Source of the DNA: Enterobacter_D sp963521185
GTDB taxonomy: Bacteria; Pseudomonadota; Gammaproteobacteria; Enterobacterales; Enterobacteriaceae
Length of the DNA: 64,000 bases
Direction of reading: 5' to 3'
Assembly (NCBI GenBank): GCA_963521185.1
Contig: CAUQTV010000003.1
Coordinates: 372,001 to 436,000, forward strand
In this document: positions 33,787-42,593 of the stretch, in pieces
Layout: every line of letters begins with the position of its first letter
Numbering within the stretch: the first letter of the stretch is position 1
Made by a program: the position numbers and the translations under genes
Notes under the pieces: model-generated
What the model was told of the DNA's origin: nothing
Seen by the model: only the letters and a program-made list of their open reading frames with translations
The model's database searches: none

Positions 33787-34776
33787 ATGTCAAATGTCGC
33801 TTACGCCGATTTTGCGGCACGTACTGCCGCCAGGAGCAACAGGATGGAGAACCAGAAGACCGGTTTCATCCCGCTGTACCGGAGTGTACTCAAGCAGGGA
33901 TGGGCCAGGGATGTCTTCCTTCGTACCCTGTGGGATAACCTGCTGCTGAGTGCTGCACGTCAGCCCTACACAGCCAGTTATAAAGGCCGTCAATGGCCGT
34001 TGCAGACAGGGCAACTGGTAACGACTACAGCTGATTTGGGGCTGGCTTTGTGTGACCGTAATGGGGAGCCAACGAGCCGCCACGCAGTCGATCGCATGCT
34101 CGCCTTTTTCGAGAAAGAAGGGATGATAACTGCGGCGGGTGAGCGCCGAAAAGGCACGGTGATCACCATCACAAATTATGCGCAATATGCTCAAAAAATG
34201 GACGATTTGCCCGCGCATTACGCCGCGCATAACAGCGAGCATAACCCCGCGCATAACGAACCCAGTAATGGCGCGGCTTGCGAGGGCGATGCCGCGAATA
34301 ACCCCGCGCATAAGGGCGCGCTTAAGTCCGCGCATCATGAACAACAAGTAATATTAAATACTAACGTATTTAATGATCCTTCGAGAATTTCAAAAATTCA
34401 TCCTGGAGCTGCCATTCAAACCCCGAAGGGTGACAAATGGGGAACAGCCGCTGATTTGAAATGCGCAGAGTGGATCCTCGCGTTGCGCTCCGCTATCAAA
34501 CCATCCCTGACAACACCAAACCTCACGACGTGGGCAAACGATGTGCGCATGCTGCGCCAGCTCGACCACCATTCGCATCGTGAAATCTGCGAGCTGTTCA
34601 AATGGGCAGCACATGATTCGTTCTGGCACAAAAACATCCTGTCTCCATCCAAGCTGCGCAAGCAGTGGGACACCCTGACGCTGCATCGCGCCGACAGCAC
34701 ACGCAAGCCACGCGCCGAAGAACCATCTGACGCACCGCACTGGAACAGCCCTGAAGCCTGGGAGGATTTCGTATGA
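33787..34776 (+). CDS. Phage replication protein O-like initiator
   Basis: This 329-aa protein has an N-terminal winged-helix region (ENQKTGFIPLYRSVLKQGWA, then TSRHAVDRMLAFFEKEGMIT) as in phage replisome organisers. A low-complexity linker rich in HN and AH units (HYAAHNSEHNPAHNE) leads to a C-terminal DnaT/O-like domain ending WNSPEAWEDFV. The ATG at 33787 follows AAGGGG. Its stop overlaps the P gene start (ATGA). It likely binds the phage origin, which may lie within its own gene as in lambda; origin iterons were not evident beyond the repeated GCGCATAA units at about 34216-34335. Confidence 0.82.
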   Translation: MSNVAYADFAARTAARSNRMENQKTGFIPLYRSVLKQGWARDVFLRTLWDNLLLSAARQPYTASYKGRQWPLQTGQLVTTTADLGLALCDRNGEPTSRHAVDRMLAFFEKEGMITAAGERRKGTVITITNYAQYAQKMDDLPAHYAAHNSEHNPAHNEPSNGAACEGDAANNPAHKGALKSAHHEQQVILNTNVFNDPSRISKIHPGAAIQTPKGDKWGTAADLKCAEWILALRSAIKPSLTTPNLTTWANDVRMLRQLDHHSHREICELFKWAAHDSFWHKNILSPSKLRKQWDTLTLHRADSTRKPRAEEPSDAPHWNSPEAWEDFV

Positions 34777-35462
34777 ACCCCGAGATTTTTCGCGCAGTAA
34801 CGAGCCGCGATGGCGATGCCATGGCACGCATGGCAGGTGATAACCGTGACCAGACCAGAGTTATCAACTCCGACGCCGAACGCATGGTTGATGCGCTGTT
34901 TCGCCAGCTCCGGCAGGTATTCCCCGCATCGACGCAGACCAACCTGCGCAGTGAAGCCGACGAGAAAACGGCAAAGCAGCAGTGGATCGCCACGTTTGCG
35001 GAAAACGGCATACGCAGCCGCGAGCAGCTGGCTGCCGGCATGCAGAAGGCTCGCGCCAGCGTATCGCCATTCTGGCCATCGCCTGGTCAGTTTGTCGCAT
35101 GGTGCCGCGAGGGCAAGGGGGCGCTGGGTGTAAGCCCATCGGACGTCATGACGGAATTCTGGAAGTGGCGAAAGCTGGTATTCCGCTATCCCACCAGCGA
35201 GCAATACCCGTGGCCGCAGCCGGTTCTCTATCACATCTGCCTCGAACTGCGCCGCCGCGGTGTTGACCGTCAGATGAACGAAAAAGAACTGCTCAGCGAA
35301 GCCGGAAACCTGCTGGCGAACTGGGAGAAACGTGTTGCCGAAGGTAAGCCGATTCCACCGGTCCGACGTGCTCTGGCTGCACCGAAGGCGGAGCAGGGGC
35401 CAACGCCAGCTGAAATCCTGTTGGCAGAGTTTAAACGTCGGCAGGCGCAGGGGAGGGCATAA
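34773..35462 (+). CDS. Replication protein P-like helicase loader
   Basis: This 229-aa protein is like lambda P: RMVDALFRQLRQVFPASTQT near the N-terminus, FWPSPGQFVAWCREG in the middle and an Arg/Pro-rich tail (PPVRRALAAPKAEQGPTPAE). It recruits the host DnaB helicase to the O-bound origin. It starts within the O stop codon, so the two are coupled. Confidence 0.88.
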   Translation: MNPEIFRAVTSRDGDAMARMAGDNRDQTRVINSDAERMVDALFRQLRQVFPASTQTNLRSEADEKTAKQQWIATFAENGIRSREQLAAGMQKARASVSPFWPSPGQFVAWCREGKGALGVSPSDVMTEFWKWRKLVFRYPTSEQYPWPQPVLYHICLELRRRGVDRQMNEKELLSEAGNLLANWEKRVAEGKPIPPVRRALAAPKAEQGPTPAEILLAEFKRRQAQGRA

Positions 35463-35464
35463 GC

Positions 35465-35785
35465 ATGCGAAGCAAAGACCAACTGGCAATCATCGGGTTT
35501 CTTGAACTGAACAAACTTGCAACGCCACTCCAGCTCGAACGCCACTTTGCCTGGAGCAATAAACACGCCCACGCCATTCTCGGGCGACTGAAGCGCCTGG
35601 GCATCATCAAAAATATCGGCAAGCCATCCCATCCGCAGTACCGCCTGGTGCAGCGCTGGCAGGCAAAGATCAAACAGCCGAAACCACGTATTGAACCGCC
35701 TCGGGTGCCAGCGGTAACGGAAGTTTGCAGGGCGAACTGGCAGGGCTATCACATCCATAAAATCTTCGGGAGTACTCGGGCATGA
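35465..35785 (+). CDS. Hypothetical prophage protein with winged-helix fold
   Basis: This 106-aa protein has MRSKDQLAIIGFLELNKLAT, then QLERHFAWSNKHAHAILGRL, which reads as a winged helix, and a basic tail (WQAKIKQPKPRIEPPRV). It sits where lambdoid phages carry small exclusion or regulator genes after P. It overlaps the next gene by 4 bases. Function unknown. Confidence 0.65.
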   Translation: MRSKDQLAIIGFLELNKLATPLQLERHFAWSNKHAHAILGRLKRLGIIKNIGKPSHPQYRLVQRWQAKIKQPKPRIEPPRVPAVTEVCRANWQGYHIHKIFGSTRA

Positions 35786-36270
35786 GGGAAGTAAAAAACA
35801 ACTTAGAACTGGTTACAGCAGGGCATGAGTTTGCGCGCCTGATGTCGAGTGATACGCCGATAATTGATATTGCAAAATTGGTCACGCAACTGGCCGAACG
35901 GCTTGATATCACTTCGGCGGCGATGCGCGAAACGGCGAAGCAACGTGATGCGCTGACGGCCGATAACCTGGCGCGTGCCGAAATCATCGGGCGACTGGTC
36001 TGGCAGTACAGCGCCAGCGGCATTAAGCCGGTGGAAAAATCGTTGAACCCGGCCTCTGCATTGCTGTTCGACGCACTGGAGGTGCTTCGGCAGCCAGCTA
36101 CAGCAGCAGCGTTTAACGAACTGAAAGCGCAGGGCGTTGAGACGGCGGCAGCATCTTACCACCCACTGGTGGTCACCGGCGGCAGCGATGACCCACAGGA
36201 AAACGGGCTGTGTATTCGGGAAGACCTGCTGAGTCTCGCCAGGAAGCTGCGCAACGGGGAGGCTGTATGA
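35782..36270 (+). CDS. Hypothetical prophage protein (Ea22-like)
   Basis: This 162-aa helical protein has a coiled region (AKLVTQLAERLDITSAAMRE, then TAKQRDALTADNLARAE) reminiscent of the Ead/Ea22-like accessory proteins of lambdoid phages. It starts with an ATGA overlap on the previous gene and ends the same way on the next. No catalytic motif visible. Confidence 0.6.
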   Translation: MREVKNNLELVTAGHEFARLMSSDTPIIDIAKLVTQLAERLDITSAAMRETAKQRDALTADNLARAEIIGRLVWQYSASGIKPVEKSLNPASALLFDALEVLRQPATAAAFNELKAQGVETAAASYHPLVVTGGSDDPQENGLCIREDLLSLARKLRNGEAV

Positions 36271-36611
36271 GCAAATCACTGAATGCCCGCTGCATCCGAC
36301 GCTGGCAGGTACAATTCCGCGACATTTGCGACTCAAAGGCCTCTCCGCACTGGCGTAAGCGCCACCTGCGCGGATGCATCCGTGAGTGCGCATTGACCAC
36401 AGTTCACTGCATGGTTGAGCGTATGTCCGAGGATAGCGCGATAGTTGATTATCAGGGAGACCGCCACTGCTGGTCGCCAGAATTCTCAGCATGGTATTCC
36501 ACCAGGCGCGAACAGTACCGTAAAGACGCGCTGGGCTATCTCAATCACTACGCCACGAATGACGAAATCGACGACGAGATCCAGAACGAACTGGGGGCCT
36601 GGAATGACTGA
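36267..36611 (+). CDS. Hypothetical prophage protein
   Basis: This 114-aa protein is basic at the N-terminus (SKSLNARCIRRWQVQFRDIC) and acidic at the C-terminus (NDEIDDEIQNELGAWND). The start is set by the ATGA overlap with the preceding stop. It overlaps the next gene by 8 bases. I do not recognise it. Confidence 0.65.
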   Translation: MSKSLNARCIRRWQVQFRDICDSKASPHWRKRHLRGCIRECALTTVHCMVERMSEDSAIVDYQGDRHCWSPEFSAWYSTRREQYRKDALGYLNHYATNDEIDDEIQNELGAWND

Positions 36612-37248
36612 GCGCGGGATGATTTTTAACGCTGAGATGGTGCGCGCCATCCTCGACGGCAGGAAGACGCAGACGCGGCGTATTATGAAACCGCAGCCAG
36701 CTAATGACATAGCGCTTAGCACGTTTCCAAATGCTGAGGCATGCGGGTGGATATCTTCCTTGGCGCATAAATTTGGCAGTACGACCGCGCATTTCTGCCC
36801 TTTCGGTAAGCCCGGCGATCGCATCTGGGTGCGGGAGACGTTCCAGGGCCCACTTGTTTCTGAGGATTTATTCGAGGAATACCGAGCCTATCCTGAAAAG
36901 TTTGAAAAGCCGCAATATTGCGAATACGCCGCCAACGGTGGCGCAACGCCAGAATATTGCGATCTCGACGATAACCTACGTCATGGCTGGCGACCCTCAA
37001 TCCATATGCCTCGCTGGGCCAGCCGTATCTCGCTGGAGATTACCGGCGTGCGCGTTGAGCGGCTCAACCAAATTAGCGACGCTGAATCCTCAGAAGAGGG
37101 GTGCAGTATCGCCGATATGGAAAGCGGGGAAAGCCTAAGCGATGTATTTGCGCGGCTATGGTCCAGCATCTATGGACAGGAAAGCTGGCTGGCCAACCCG
37201 TGGGTATGGGTCATTGATTTTAAGCGGGTAGATGGGGAGGCTGTATGA
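36604..37248 (+). CDS. Prophage ASCH/PUA-like protein
   Basis: This 214-aa protein contains FNAEMVRAILDGRKTQTRRI near the N-terminus, the start of the ASCH-like (PUA-related) domain seen in phage proteins often labelled morphogenetic, followed by FGKPGDRIWVRETF and WRPSIHMPRWASRI. ASCH domains are thought to bind modified nucleotides or RNA, which is interesting beside two DNA methyltransferases. The ATG at 36604 overlaps the preceding stop; 36619 is an alternative. Confidence 0.75.
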   Translation: MTERGMIFNAEMVRAILDGRKTQTRRIMKPQPANDIALSTFPNAEACGWISSLAHKFGSTTAHFCPFGKPGDRIWVRETFQGPLVSEDLFEEYRAYPEKFEKPQYCEYAANGGATPEYCDLDDNLRHGWRPSIHMPRWASRISLEITGVRVERLNQISDAESSEEGCSIADMESGESLSDVFARLWSSIYGQESWLANPWVWVIDFKRVDGEAV

Positions 37249-37979
37249 GCATCCAGCTTTATAACGCGGATTGCTTCGAGGTGTTTTCCATCATTCCCGA
37301 TGGAAGCATCGATCTCGTATGCGCTGACATTCCCTATGGAACCACGCAGTGCCGATGGGATTCTGTCCTCGATCTGCCGAGGATGTGGCACGAGCTATCC
37401 CGGGTAAGCAAGTCAAATGCCGCCATAGTGCTTTTTTCCGCTCAGCCGTTTACCAGTGTGCTGGTAAACAGCAACTTACGCTACTGGCGCTCAGAGTGGA
37501 TTTGGGAGAAAGGGAACGCTACCGGCTTTCTGAACGCCAAGAAACAACCCCTGCGTGCGCATGAGAATATTCAGGTGTTTTACCGCCAGCAGCCGACGTA
37601 TAACCCGAAGATGACTGATGGCCATGTCCGTAAAACCAGTAAGCGGAAGACCGTTAATTCAGAATGCTATGGTAAGGCGCTATCACTGACCGAATACGAT
37701 TCCACAAAGCGGTACCCGCGCGACGTTCAGTTCTTCTCGAGCGACAAGCAAACCGGGAATTTTCACCCGACACAAAAGCCTTTGGCTCTGGTGAAATACA
37801 TCATTGAAACCTACAGCAATCGCGGCGACGTGGTACTGGATTTCACCATGGGAAGCGGTACTGCTGGTATCGCCTGCCAGCAGACAGATCGGTCATTTAT
37901 CGGAATCGAAAAAGAGCAGGACATCTTTGAAGTGGCCTGCCTGAGGATGGGTATTAACCGAAAGGAGCGAGCTGCATGA
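37245..37979 (+). CDS. DNA N-methyltransferase (adenine-N6 or cytosine-N4, DIPY motif)
   Basis: This 244-aa beta-class amino-methyltransferase has the catalytic motif IV CADIPYG (Asp28-Ile-Pro-Tyr31, in place of the common DPPY), early in the protein, and the SAM motif I LDFTMGSGTAGIA (about residues 199-211) near the C-terminus. HPTQKPLALVKYII is the conserved motif X-like block before it. It lies in the accessory segment downstream of the replication genes, coupled by ATGA to its neighbours. Probably protects phage DNA from host restriction; no nuclease partner is present. Confidence 0.88.
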   Translation: MSIQLYNADCFEVFSIIPDGSIDLVCADIPYGTTQCRWDSVLDLPRMWHELSRVSKSNAAIVLFSAQPFTSVLVNSNLRYWRSEWIWEKGNATGFLNAKKQPLRAHENIQVFYRQQPTYNPKMTDGHVRKTSKRKTVNSECYGKALSLTEYDSTKRYPRDVQFFSSDKQTGNFHPTQKPLALVKYIIETYSNRGDVVLDFTMGSGTAGIACQQTDRSFIGIEKEQDIFEVACLRMGINRKERAA

Positions 37980-38242
37980 ATAATGCCGATCCGCTTCTGC
38001 AATACGCCACCAACCGCATCATTGAACTGGAAAACCTGCTGCTGGTGGATGTGGCGGAAACAGTCTGGCCCGCAGAGGTTGCACTGGTTTACGCACAGGT
38101 TGAAAGCGCCGGGGATCTCCCGGCGCATCACCAGCGCCGACTGAAGTTTCACATCAACCGGATGTGGCTGGAGAAAATGCCGGTACCGGCGATCGTAACC
38201 GCTGCCTGTTCGCTGGCCGCTGCCATGGAGAAATACGCGTGA
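37976..38242 (+). CDS. Hypothetical prophage protein
   Basis: This 88-aa protein (PLLQYATNRIIELENLLLVD, then HHQRRLKFHINRMW) is sandwiched by 4-base overlaps between the two methyltransferase genes. It is largely helical, with no visible motif. It may be an accessory or expression-coupling protein, but this is speculation. Confidence 0.65.
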   Translation: MNNADPLLQYATNRIIELENLLLVDVAETVWPAEVALVYAQVESAGDLPAHHQRRLKFHINRMWLEKMPVPAIVTAACSLAAAMEKYA

Positions 38243-40314
38243 GAGAAATCATTGTTGATAATTTTGCTGGCGGTGGCGGGGCGTCTACTGGTATTGAAAT
38301 GGCGATCGGTCGCAGCGTGGATATCGCGATTAACCACGATCCGAAGGCGGTGGCCATGCACAGCACTAACCACCCGGACACGCTGCATTACTGCGAGAGC
38401 GTCTATGATATCGACCCGCGTACGGCGACTGCTGGCCGCCCGGTGGGCCTGGCGTGGTTCTCCCCGGATTGCCGCCACTTCTCGAAGGCGAAAGGCGCGA
38501 AGCCCGTGGAGAAGTCCATCAGGGGACTGGCGTGGATCGTCATTCGCTGGGCGCTGGCGGTGCGGCCGCGTGTCATGATGTTGGAGAACGTAGAAGAGTT
38601 CAAAACGTGGGGGCCGTTGCTGGCAGCCGAGATGCGGCCTGATCCGGCGCGAGCCGGGGAAACGTTTGAGGCGTTCTGCGGGATGCTTTCTGGCGGAATC
38701 CCGGCAGATCACCCGGCGCTGGCTGAATGCTGCGAGTTTCTGGATATTGCTGTCGACGGTGATCTGGCGCAGCAGCTGGTGACCGGGCTGGGTTACGCTG
38801 TCGATTACCGGGAACTGCGCGCTTGCGACTTTGGTGCGCCAACGATCCGAAAAAGGTTCTTCATGGTCATGCGCTGCGACGGCGTGCCTGTTAGCTGGCC
38901 GGAGGCGACGCACGGTGACCCTAAATCGCCGCCGGTGCTGGCGGGCGAGCTGCTGCCGTGGCGCACTGCTGCGGAGTGTATCGACTGGTCTATCCCGGCC
39001 CCGTCCATATTTGACCGCAAAAAGGCATTGGCGGAAAACACGCTCAAACGGATTGCGCGCGGCATCCAACGCTTTGTTATCGATAGCGCATCGCCGTTTA
39101 TCGTGAAATGCAACCATACCAGCACACGTACCAGTTACGACTGTTTCCGGGGCCAGGCGCTGGCGGAGCCTCTGCATACGATCACTAAAGCGCCAGGATT
39201 CGCGATCGCAGTACCGCATCTGACCAAGTTCCGTACCGGCGCTACCGGCCAGCAGGTAACTGAACCGGTACCGACCGTAACCGCCGGAACATCGAAACGC
39301 CCGGGCGGGAATGGGCATGCGCTGGGGATGGTGCAGGCAGACCTGGTGCCGTTTATTGCTGGCGCAGGTGGTCCGAAATACTCCGCAAAACCGCGTGGCG
39401 CTGACCAGCCGATGCACACGCTTGTGAACACCAATCACTCCTGTGTTATTGCGCCGGTGATCGCCCGGCAGTTCGGGGCAAGCATCGGCCACCGCGCTGA
39501 CGAGCCGAGCGCAACGGTTACAGCGGGCGGCGGCGGCAAATCGCAGCTGGTGACACCGACCCTGATCCAGATGGGTTACGGAGAGCGTCCGGGGCAGGAA
39601 CCGCGTGTACCGGGCCTGCATAAGCCAATGGATACCGTTGTCGCTGGAGGTGGCAAGTTTGGGCTGGTGGCGGCAAATCTGGTCAAGCACTTCGGCGGGA
39701 ACTACCAGGGCGCGGGCGTGGCGCTGGATGAACCTATTCACACGGTCACCACCACCGATCATCATGCAGTTGTCGCTGCGCACCTGATGGTTAATAACTC
39801 TGGGCACGCAGGCGGCACTGCAGACCAACCTGCACACACCATCACAACGGGTAATCACCATGCTGCAGTCACATCGCATCTGGTGAAACTGCGCGGGACA
39901 TGCCGTGATGGACAGCGCGCAGACGAACCGATGCCGACAGTGACAGCAGGCGGCCTGCATGTGGGGGAGGTTAAAACCACCTTGGCGGTTGAGGTGTACG
40001 ACCAGCAGCGCGCGGATCAGACGCTGGCGTTCCTGCGGGAGTATTGCGGTGCCGAATGCGACGGCCTAGTGACGATCGGCGGTGTGGTTTATCGCATCGT
40101 GGATATCGGCATGCGCATGCTCCAGCCAGCCGAGCTATACCTCGCCCAGGGATTTCCGGACTGGTACATTATTGACCGCGACTACACCGGGCAGCGTTAC
40201 GCCAAAGACAAGCAAGTTGCCAGATGCGGCAATGCGGTACCACCGCCGTTTGCTGAGGCGCTGGTGCGGGCTAATTTGCCGGAAATGTGCGGAGAACATG
40301 AAGAAGCCGCCTGA
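38239..40314 (+). CDS. Phage C5-cytosine DNA methyltransferase with repeat-filled target region
   Basis: Motif I is DNFAGGGGASTGIEMA, motif IV FSPDCRHFSKAKG (Cys78; PDC replaces PPC), motif VI ENVEEF (residues 116-121), motif VIII TIRKRFFMVM, motif IX RMLQPAELYLAQGFP and motif X CGNAVPPPFAEAL. Start GTG at 38239 overlaps the previous stop (GTGA). At 691 aa it is about twice a standard enzyme. The extra length lies between motifs VIII and IX and holds eight copies of an (E/Q)P-x-x-T-(V/I)-T unit, at about residues 310, 342, 390, 422, 462, 498, 530 and 563, spaced 32-48 residues. The repeats may build an enlarged target-recognition domain. Confidence 0.88.
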   Translation: MREIIVDNFAGGGGASTGIEMAIGRSVDIAINHDPKAVAMHSTNHPDTLHYCESVYDIDPRTATAGRPVGLAWFSPDCRHFSKAKGAKPVEKSIRGLAWIVIRWALAVRPRVMMLENVEEFKTWGPLLAAEMRPDPARAGETFEAFCGMLSGGIPADHPALAECCEFLDIAVDGDLAQQLVTGLGYAVDYRELRACDFGAPTIRKRFFMVMRCDGVPVSWPEATHGDPKSPPVLAGELLPWRTAAECIDWSIPAPSIFDRKKALAENTLKRIARGIQRFVIDSASPFIVKCNHTSTRTSYDCFRGQALAEPLHTITKAPGFAIAVPHLTKFRTGATGQQVTEPVPTVTAGTSKRPGGNGHALGMVQADLVPFIAGAGGPKYSAKPRGADQPMHTLVNTNHSCVIAPVIARQFGASIGHRADEPSATVTAGGGGKSQLVTPTLIQMGYGERPGQEPRVPGLHKPMDTVVAGGGKFGLVAANLVKHFGGNYQGAGVALDEPIHTVTTTDHHAVVAAHLMVNNSGHAGGTADQPAHTITTGNHHAAVTSHLVKLRGTCRDGQRADEPMPTVTAGGLHVGEVKTTLAVEVYDQQRADQTLAFLREYCGAECDGLVTIGGVVYRIVDIGMRMLQPAELYLAQGFPDWYIIDRDYTGQRYAKDKQVARCGNAVPPPFAEALVRANLPEMCGEHEEAA

Positions 40315-40380
40315 TATAATTTAGCCGAACACAATCTGTCGTCTGAATAAGAAAGATTTATTCCACATAGGGGAAGGCAT

Positions 40381-40674
40381 ATGAATGTTGACTATCTGTT
40401 GATTGGCTACAGGCGTAGCGGGGAAATTAAGCGTGTTGACCACGAAGAGGGAGAGATACTTCCAACGGTTATAACGTTTGAGCATGCTAATCCCGGAGGT
40501 CCTAATCACCCCGAAAAAAACTTTGAGGTGCTGATAAAGTATCATCGCGGGAATCGCTATGCGATTGCTGTTGCGCTTGATGGTGGCGAGGTGCTGGAGG
40601 CATCTGAAATAAATGCACTGATCGAATCGTCCGGTATGAGGCCGGTGCCTGACGAGATTATTGGCGAAATTTAA
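40381..40674 (+). CDS. Hypothetical prophage protein
   Basis: This 97-aa protein (VDYLLIGYRRSGEIKRVDHE, then NRYAIAVALDGGEVLEA) has alternating beta-strand character and a good ribosome site (GGGGAAGG). Its N-terminus is not membrane-like. It stands alone between the methyltransferase and DUF1367 genes. Function unknown. Confidence 0.65.
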   Translation: MNVDYLLIGYRRSGEIKRVDHEEGEILPTVITFEHANPGGPNHPEKNFEVLIKYHRGNRYAIAVALDGGEVLEASEINALIESSGMRPVPDEIIGEI

Positions 40675-40764
40675 ATGGGCTTTGATTTTCCATAATCACC
40701 TGTCCATAATGCCAGTGTCAGCCTGAACACCTGACAACCGGATTTCCGCGCTATATGGGGACAT

Positions 40765-41364
40765 ATGGCGCAAGAACTACAACTCATCAAGCAGTCATCT
40801 GGAATCCTGATCCCCGCCACGCCGGAGACCAGTGATTTTCTGCATTCAAAATGTAAGCTCGGCGCGGTGCTGGTGGCAGAGTTTCGCCAGCTGCGCAACG
40901 CGGCTTTTCACCGTAAATTCTTCGCGCTGCTCAATCTCGGTTTTGAATACTGGGAGCCGACGGGCGGGGCGATCTCTTCCAATGAGCGTAAGCTTGTTAC
41001 CGGCTATGCAAAATTCCTTTCTTCTTATGGCGGAAATGAAGCAACGCTGCTGGACGCCGCTGAACAATATCTTGAGCGCATCGCCGACCGCCGCGGCGGA
41101 AGCATTAGTGCGTGCAAATCTTTTGACGCGTACCGTTCCTGGGTAACGGTTGAAGCCGGGCACTATGACGCCATCCAGCTTCCTGACGGCACGCTTCGCA
41201 AACATCCTCGCAGCATTGCGTTCGCAAATATGGACGAGGCCGAATTCCAGCAACTTTACCGCGCAGCGCTAGACGTTCTCTGGCGCTGGATCCTGTCACG
41301 GGCATTTCGCAGCCCGGCGGAGGCCGAAAACGCCGCTGCGCAGTTGCTGAGCTTCGGGGGCTGA
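40765..41364 (+). CDS. DUF1367 family prophage protein
   Basis: This 199-aa protein starts MAQELQLIKQSSGILIPATP, followed by FRQLRNAAFHRKFFALLNLG and FEYWEPTGG, the conserved front of phage DUF1367 proteins found in the nin region of lambdoid phages. Role unknown; the position next to ninG suggests recombination or replication support. Confidence 0.85.
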   Translation: MAQELQLIKQSSGILIPATPETSDFLHSKCKLGAVLVAEFRQLRNAAFHRKFFALLNLGFEYWEPTGGAISSNERKLVTGYAKFLSSYGGNEATLLDAAEQYLERIADRRGGSISACKSFDAYRSWVTVEAGHYDAIQLPDGTLRKHPRSIAFANMDEAEFQQLYRAALDVLWRWILSRAFRSPAEAENAAAQLLSFGG

Positions 41365-41368
41365 GTCC

Positions 41369-41569
41369 ATGAAAGAGACCTGGTTCTATCATACCGACTG
41401 CACCACGGCGCAGGCAGAGGAACTGCTGGCGGAATACCGGCGGCGTGGCGTGAAGGTCGAGCGCAGCCTGAATGCCGATCTCATTACCTGGACCGTCAGC
41501 GCCCGGCTGCCGGAAAGCGATAAGCCGCCGCGCCCGAGCCGCGTCTGGCAAAACAAGGCGTGGGGTTGA
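41369..41569 (+). CDS. Hypothetical prophage protein
   Basis: This 66-aa protein (CTTAQAEELLAEYRRRGVKV, then LITWTVSARLPESDKPPRPS) has a helix-strand arrangement and a Pro-rich C-terminus. It sits 4 bases after DUF1367. Typical nin-region small gene; not recognised further. Confidence 0.65.
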   Translation: MKETWFYHTDCTTAQAEELLAEYRRRGVKVERSLNADLITWTVSARLPESDKPPRPSRVWQNKAWG

Positions 41570-41571
41570 TC

Positions 41572-41991
41572 ATGGCTAAATCTGTGAAATGCCTGTTTTG
41601 CGGTAAACCCGCAGCCCTTTTATGCGATGGGATTATTGGCTGGGATGCTGATGAGGATGAAAACCATCATCTCAGCAATGCCCGCGGAATCTTCACGTGC
41701 GATGCGCCGATGTGTGCTGAATGCGGTACGTGGCACGGCAATATCTTCTTCTCAGGAAAAGCTGGGGGCATGGAAACCCGCGATTATTGCCCGCTATGTC
41801 TGGGGCTGCATGTGAATGGCGACGTAATACGGGAAGATCTGCACCGAAAAGGCAAAGCCATCCGCGAACCAGCCCTGCAACCAGAGCAGGCAGCAATAAT
41901 CCGCAAAGCGCACTGGAATAGCTATTTGAATGAGCACCGCAGGGAGCTAAACGCAATTCAAGGAGGTGGACAACAATGCCTGCCATTCTGA
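41572..41991 (+). CDS. Cysteine-rich zinc-binding prophage protein
   Basis: This 139-aa protein has cysteines at 7, 10, 18, 43, 48, 51, 73 and 76, arranged as CLFC, CDAPMCAEC and CPLC, enough for two zinc sites. The C-terminal half is helical and charged. The ATG at 41572 overlaps nothing and is two bases after the previous stop; its ribosome site is weak (GGGG). It overlaps ninG by 16 bases. Function unknown. Confidence 0.7.
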   Translation: MAKSVKCLFCGKPAALLCDGIIGWDADEDENHHLSNARGIFTCDAPMCAECGTWHGNIFFSGKAGGMETRDYCPLCLGLHVNGDVIREDLHRKGKAIREPALQPEQAAIIRKAHWNSYLNEHRRELNAIQGGGQQCLPF

Positions 41992-42593
41992 AAAAGAAAC
42001 CCCGTCGTAAATGCGCAAACCAGAGCTGTCGCCAGTGGTTCCACCCGGTGCGCGACGGGCAAATAGTTTGCTGCTACGAGTGCGCCACTGCCGTCGCCAA
42101 AGAGCAGGTTGAAAAAGCCCGGCAGGACGCAAAACGAAGAGATCTGAAGCTAGAGCGCGATGCGGCTAAAGCTGAGCGTAAACGCTGCGCAGAACGCCGC
42201 CAGGCGGTTAAACCATTAAGGTTTTTCCGCAATCAGGCGCAGCATGCCTTCAATGAATTTATCCGGTACCGCGATCGAAAGCTCTCTTGTATCAGCTGTG
42301 GTCGCCACCATGCTGGCCAGTATCACGCCGGGCACTATCGCACCACCGGCGCGAATCCTGAGCTGCGCTTCAATGAGGACAACTGCCATAAGCAGTGTGC
42401 TCCTTGCAATAACCATCTTTCGGGCAACCTTTCCGATTACCGCCCGGCGCTGATCGCCAAAATCGGCCAGGCGCGCTTTGATGTGCTGGTGGGACCTCAC
42501 GAATTGCCGAAGTGGAGCCGGGAGGATTACATGCGGATCCGCGACACCTATCGCGCAAAACTTAAAGCACTTAAACAGCAGGAGGCAGCGTGA
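41976..42593 (+). CDS. ninG: Recombination protein NinG (Rap)
   Basis: This 205-aa NinG/Rap endonuclease resolves branched recombination intermediates. The N-terminal zinc-type segment is CANQSCRQWFHPVRDGQIVC and the conserved block is CISCGRHHAGQYHAGHYRTT, then NCHKQCAPCNNHLSGN. It sits directly upstream of the antiterminator Q as in lambdoid nin regions. Complete and of normal length. Confidence 0.93.
   Translation: MPAILKKKPRRKCANQSCRQWFHPVRDGQIVCCYECATAVAKEQVEKARQDAKRRDLKLERDAAKAERKRCAERRQAVKPLRFFRNQAQHAFNEFIRYRDRKLSCISCGRHHAGQYHAGHYRTTGANPELRFNEDNCHKQCAPCNNHLSGNLSDYRPALIAKIGQARFDVLVGPHELPKWSREDYMRIRDTYRAKLKALKQQEAA

Noticed and set aside
38149..39960. 603-codon minus-strand frame opposite the C5 methyltransferase
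   Set aside because: Long only because the coding strand is GC-rich; no start signal, and the opposite strand has all methyltransferase motifs.
39151..39964. CRISPR-like or DNA-level tandem array
   Set aside because: The periodicity is at protein level with diverged codons; there are no conserved DNA repeats with unique spacers, here or elsewhere in the window.
37245..40314. Restriction-modification system
   Set aside because: Two methyltransferases are present but no endonuclease-like gene adjoins them.
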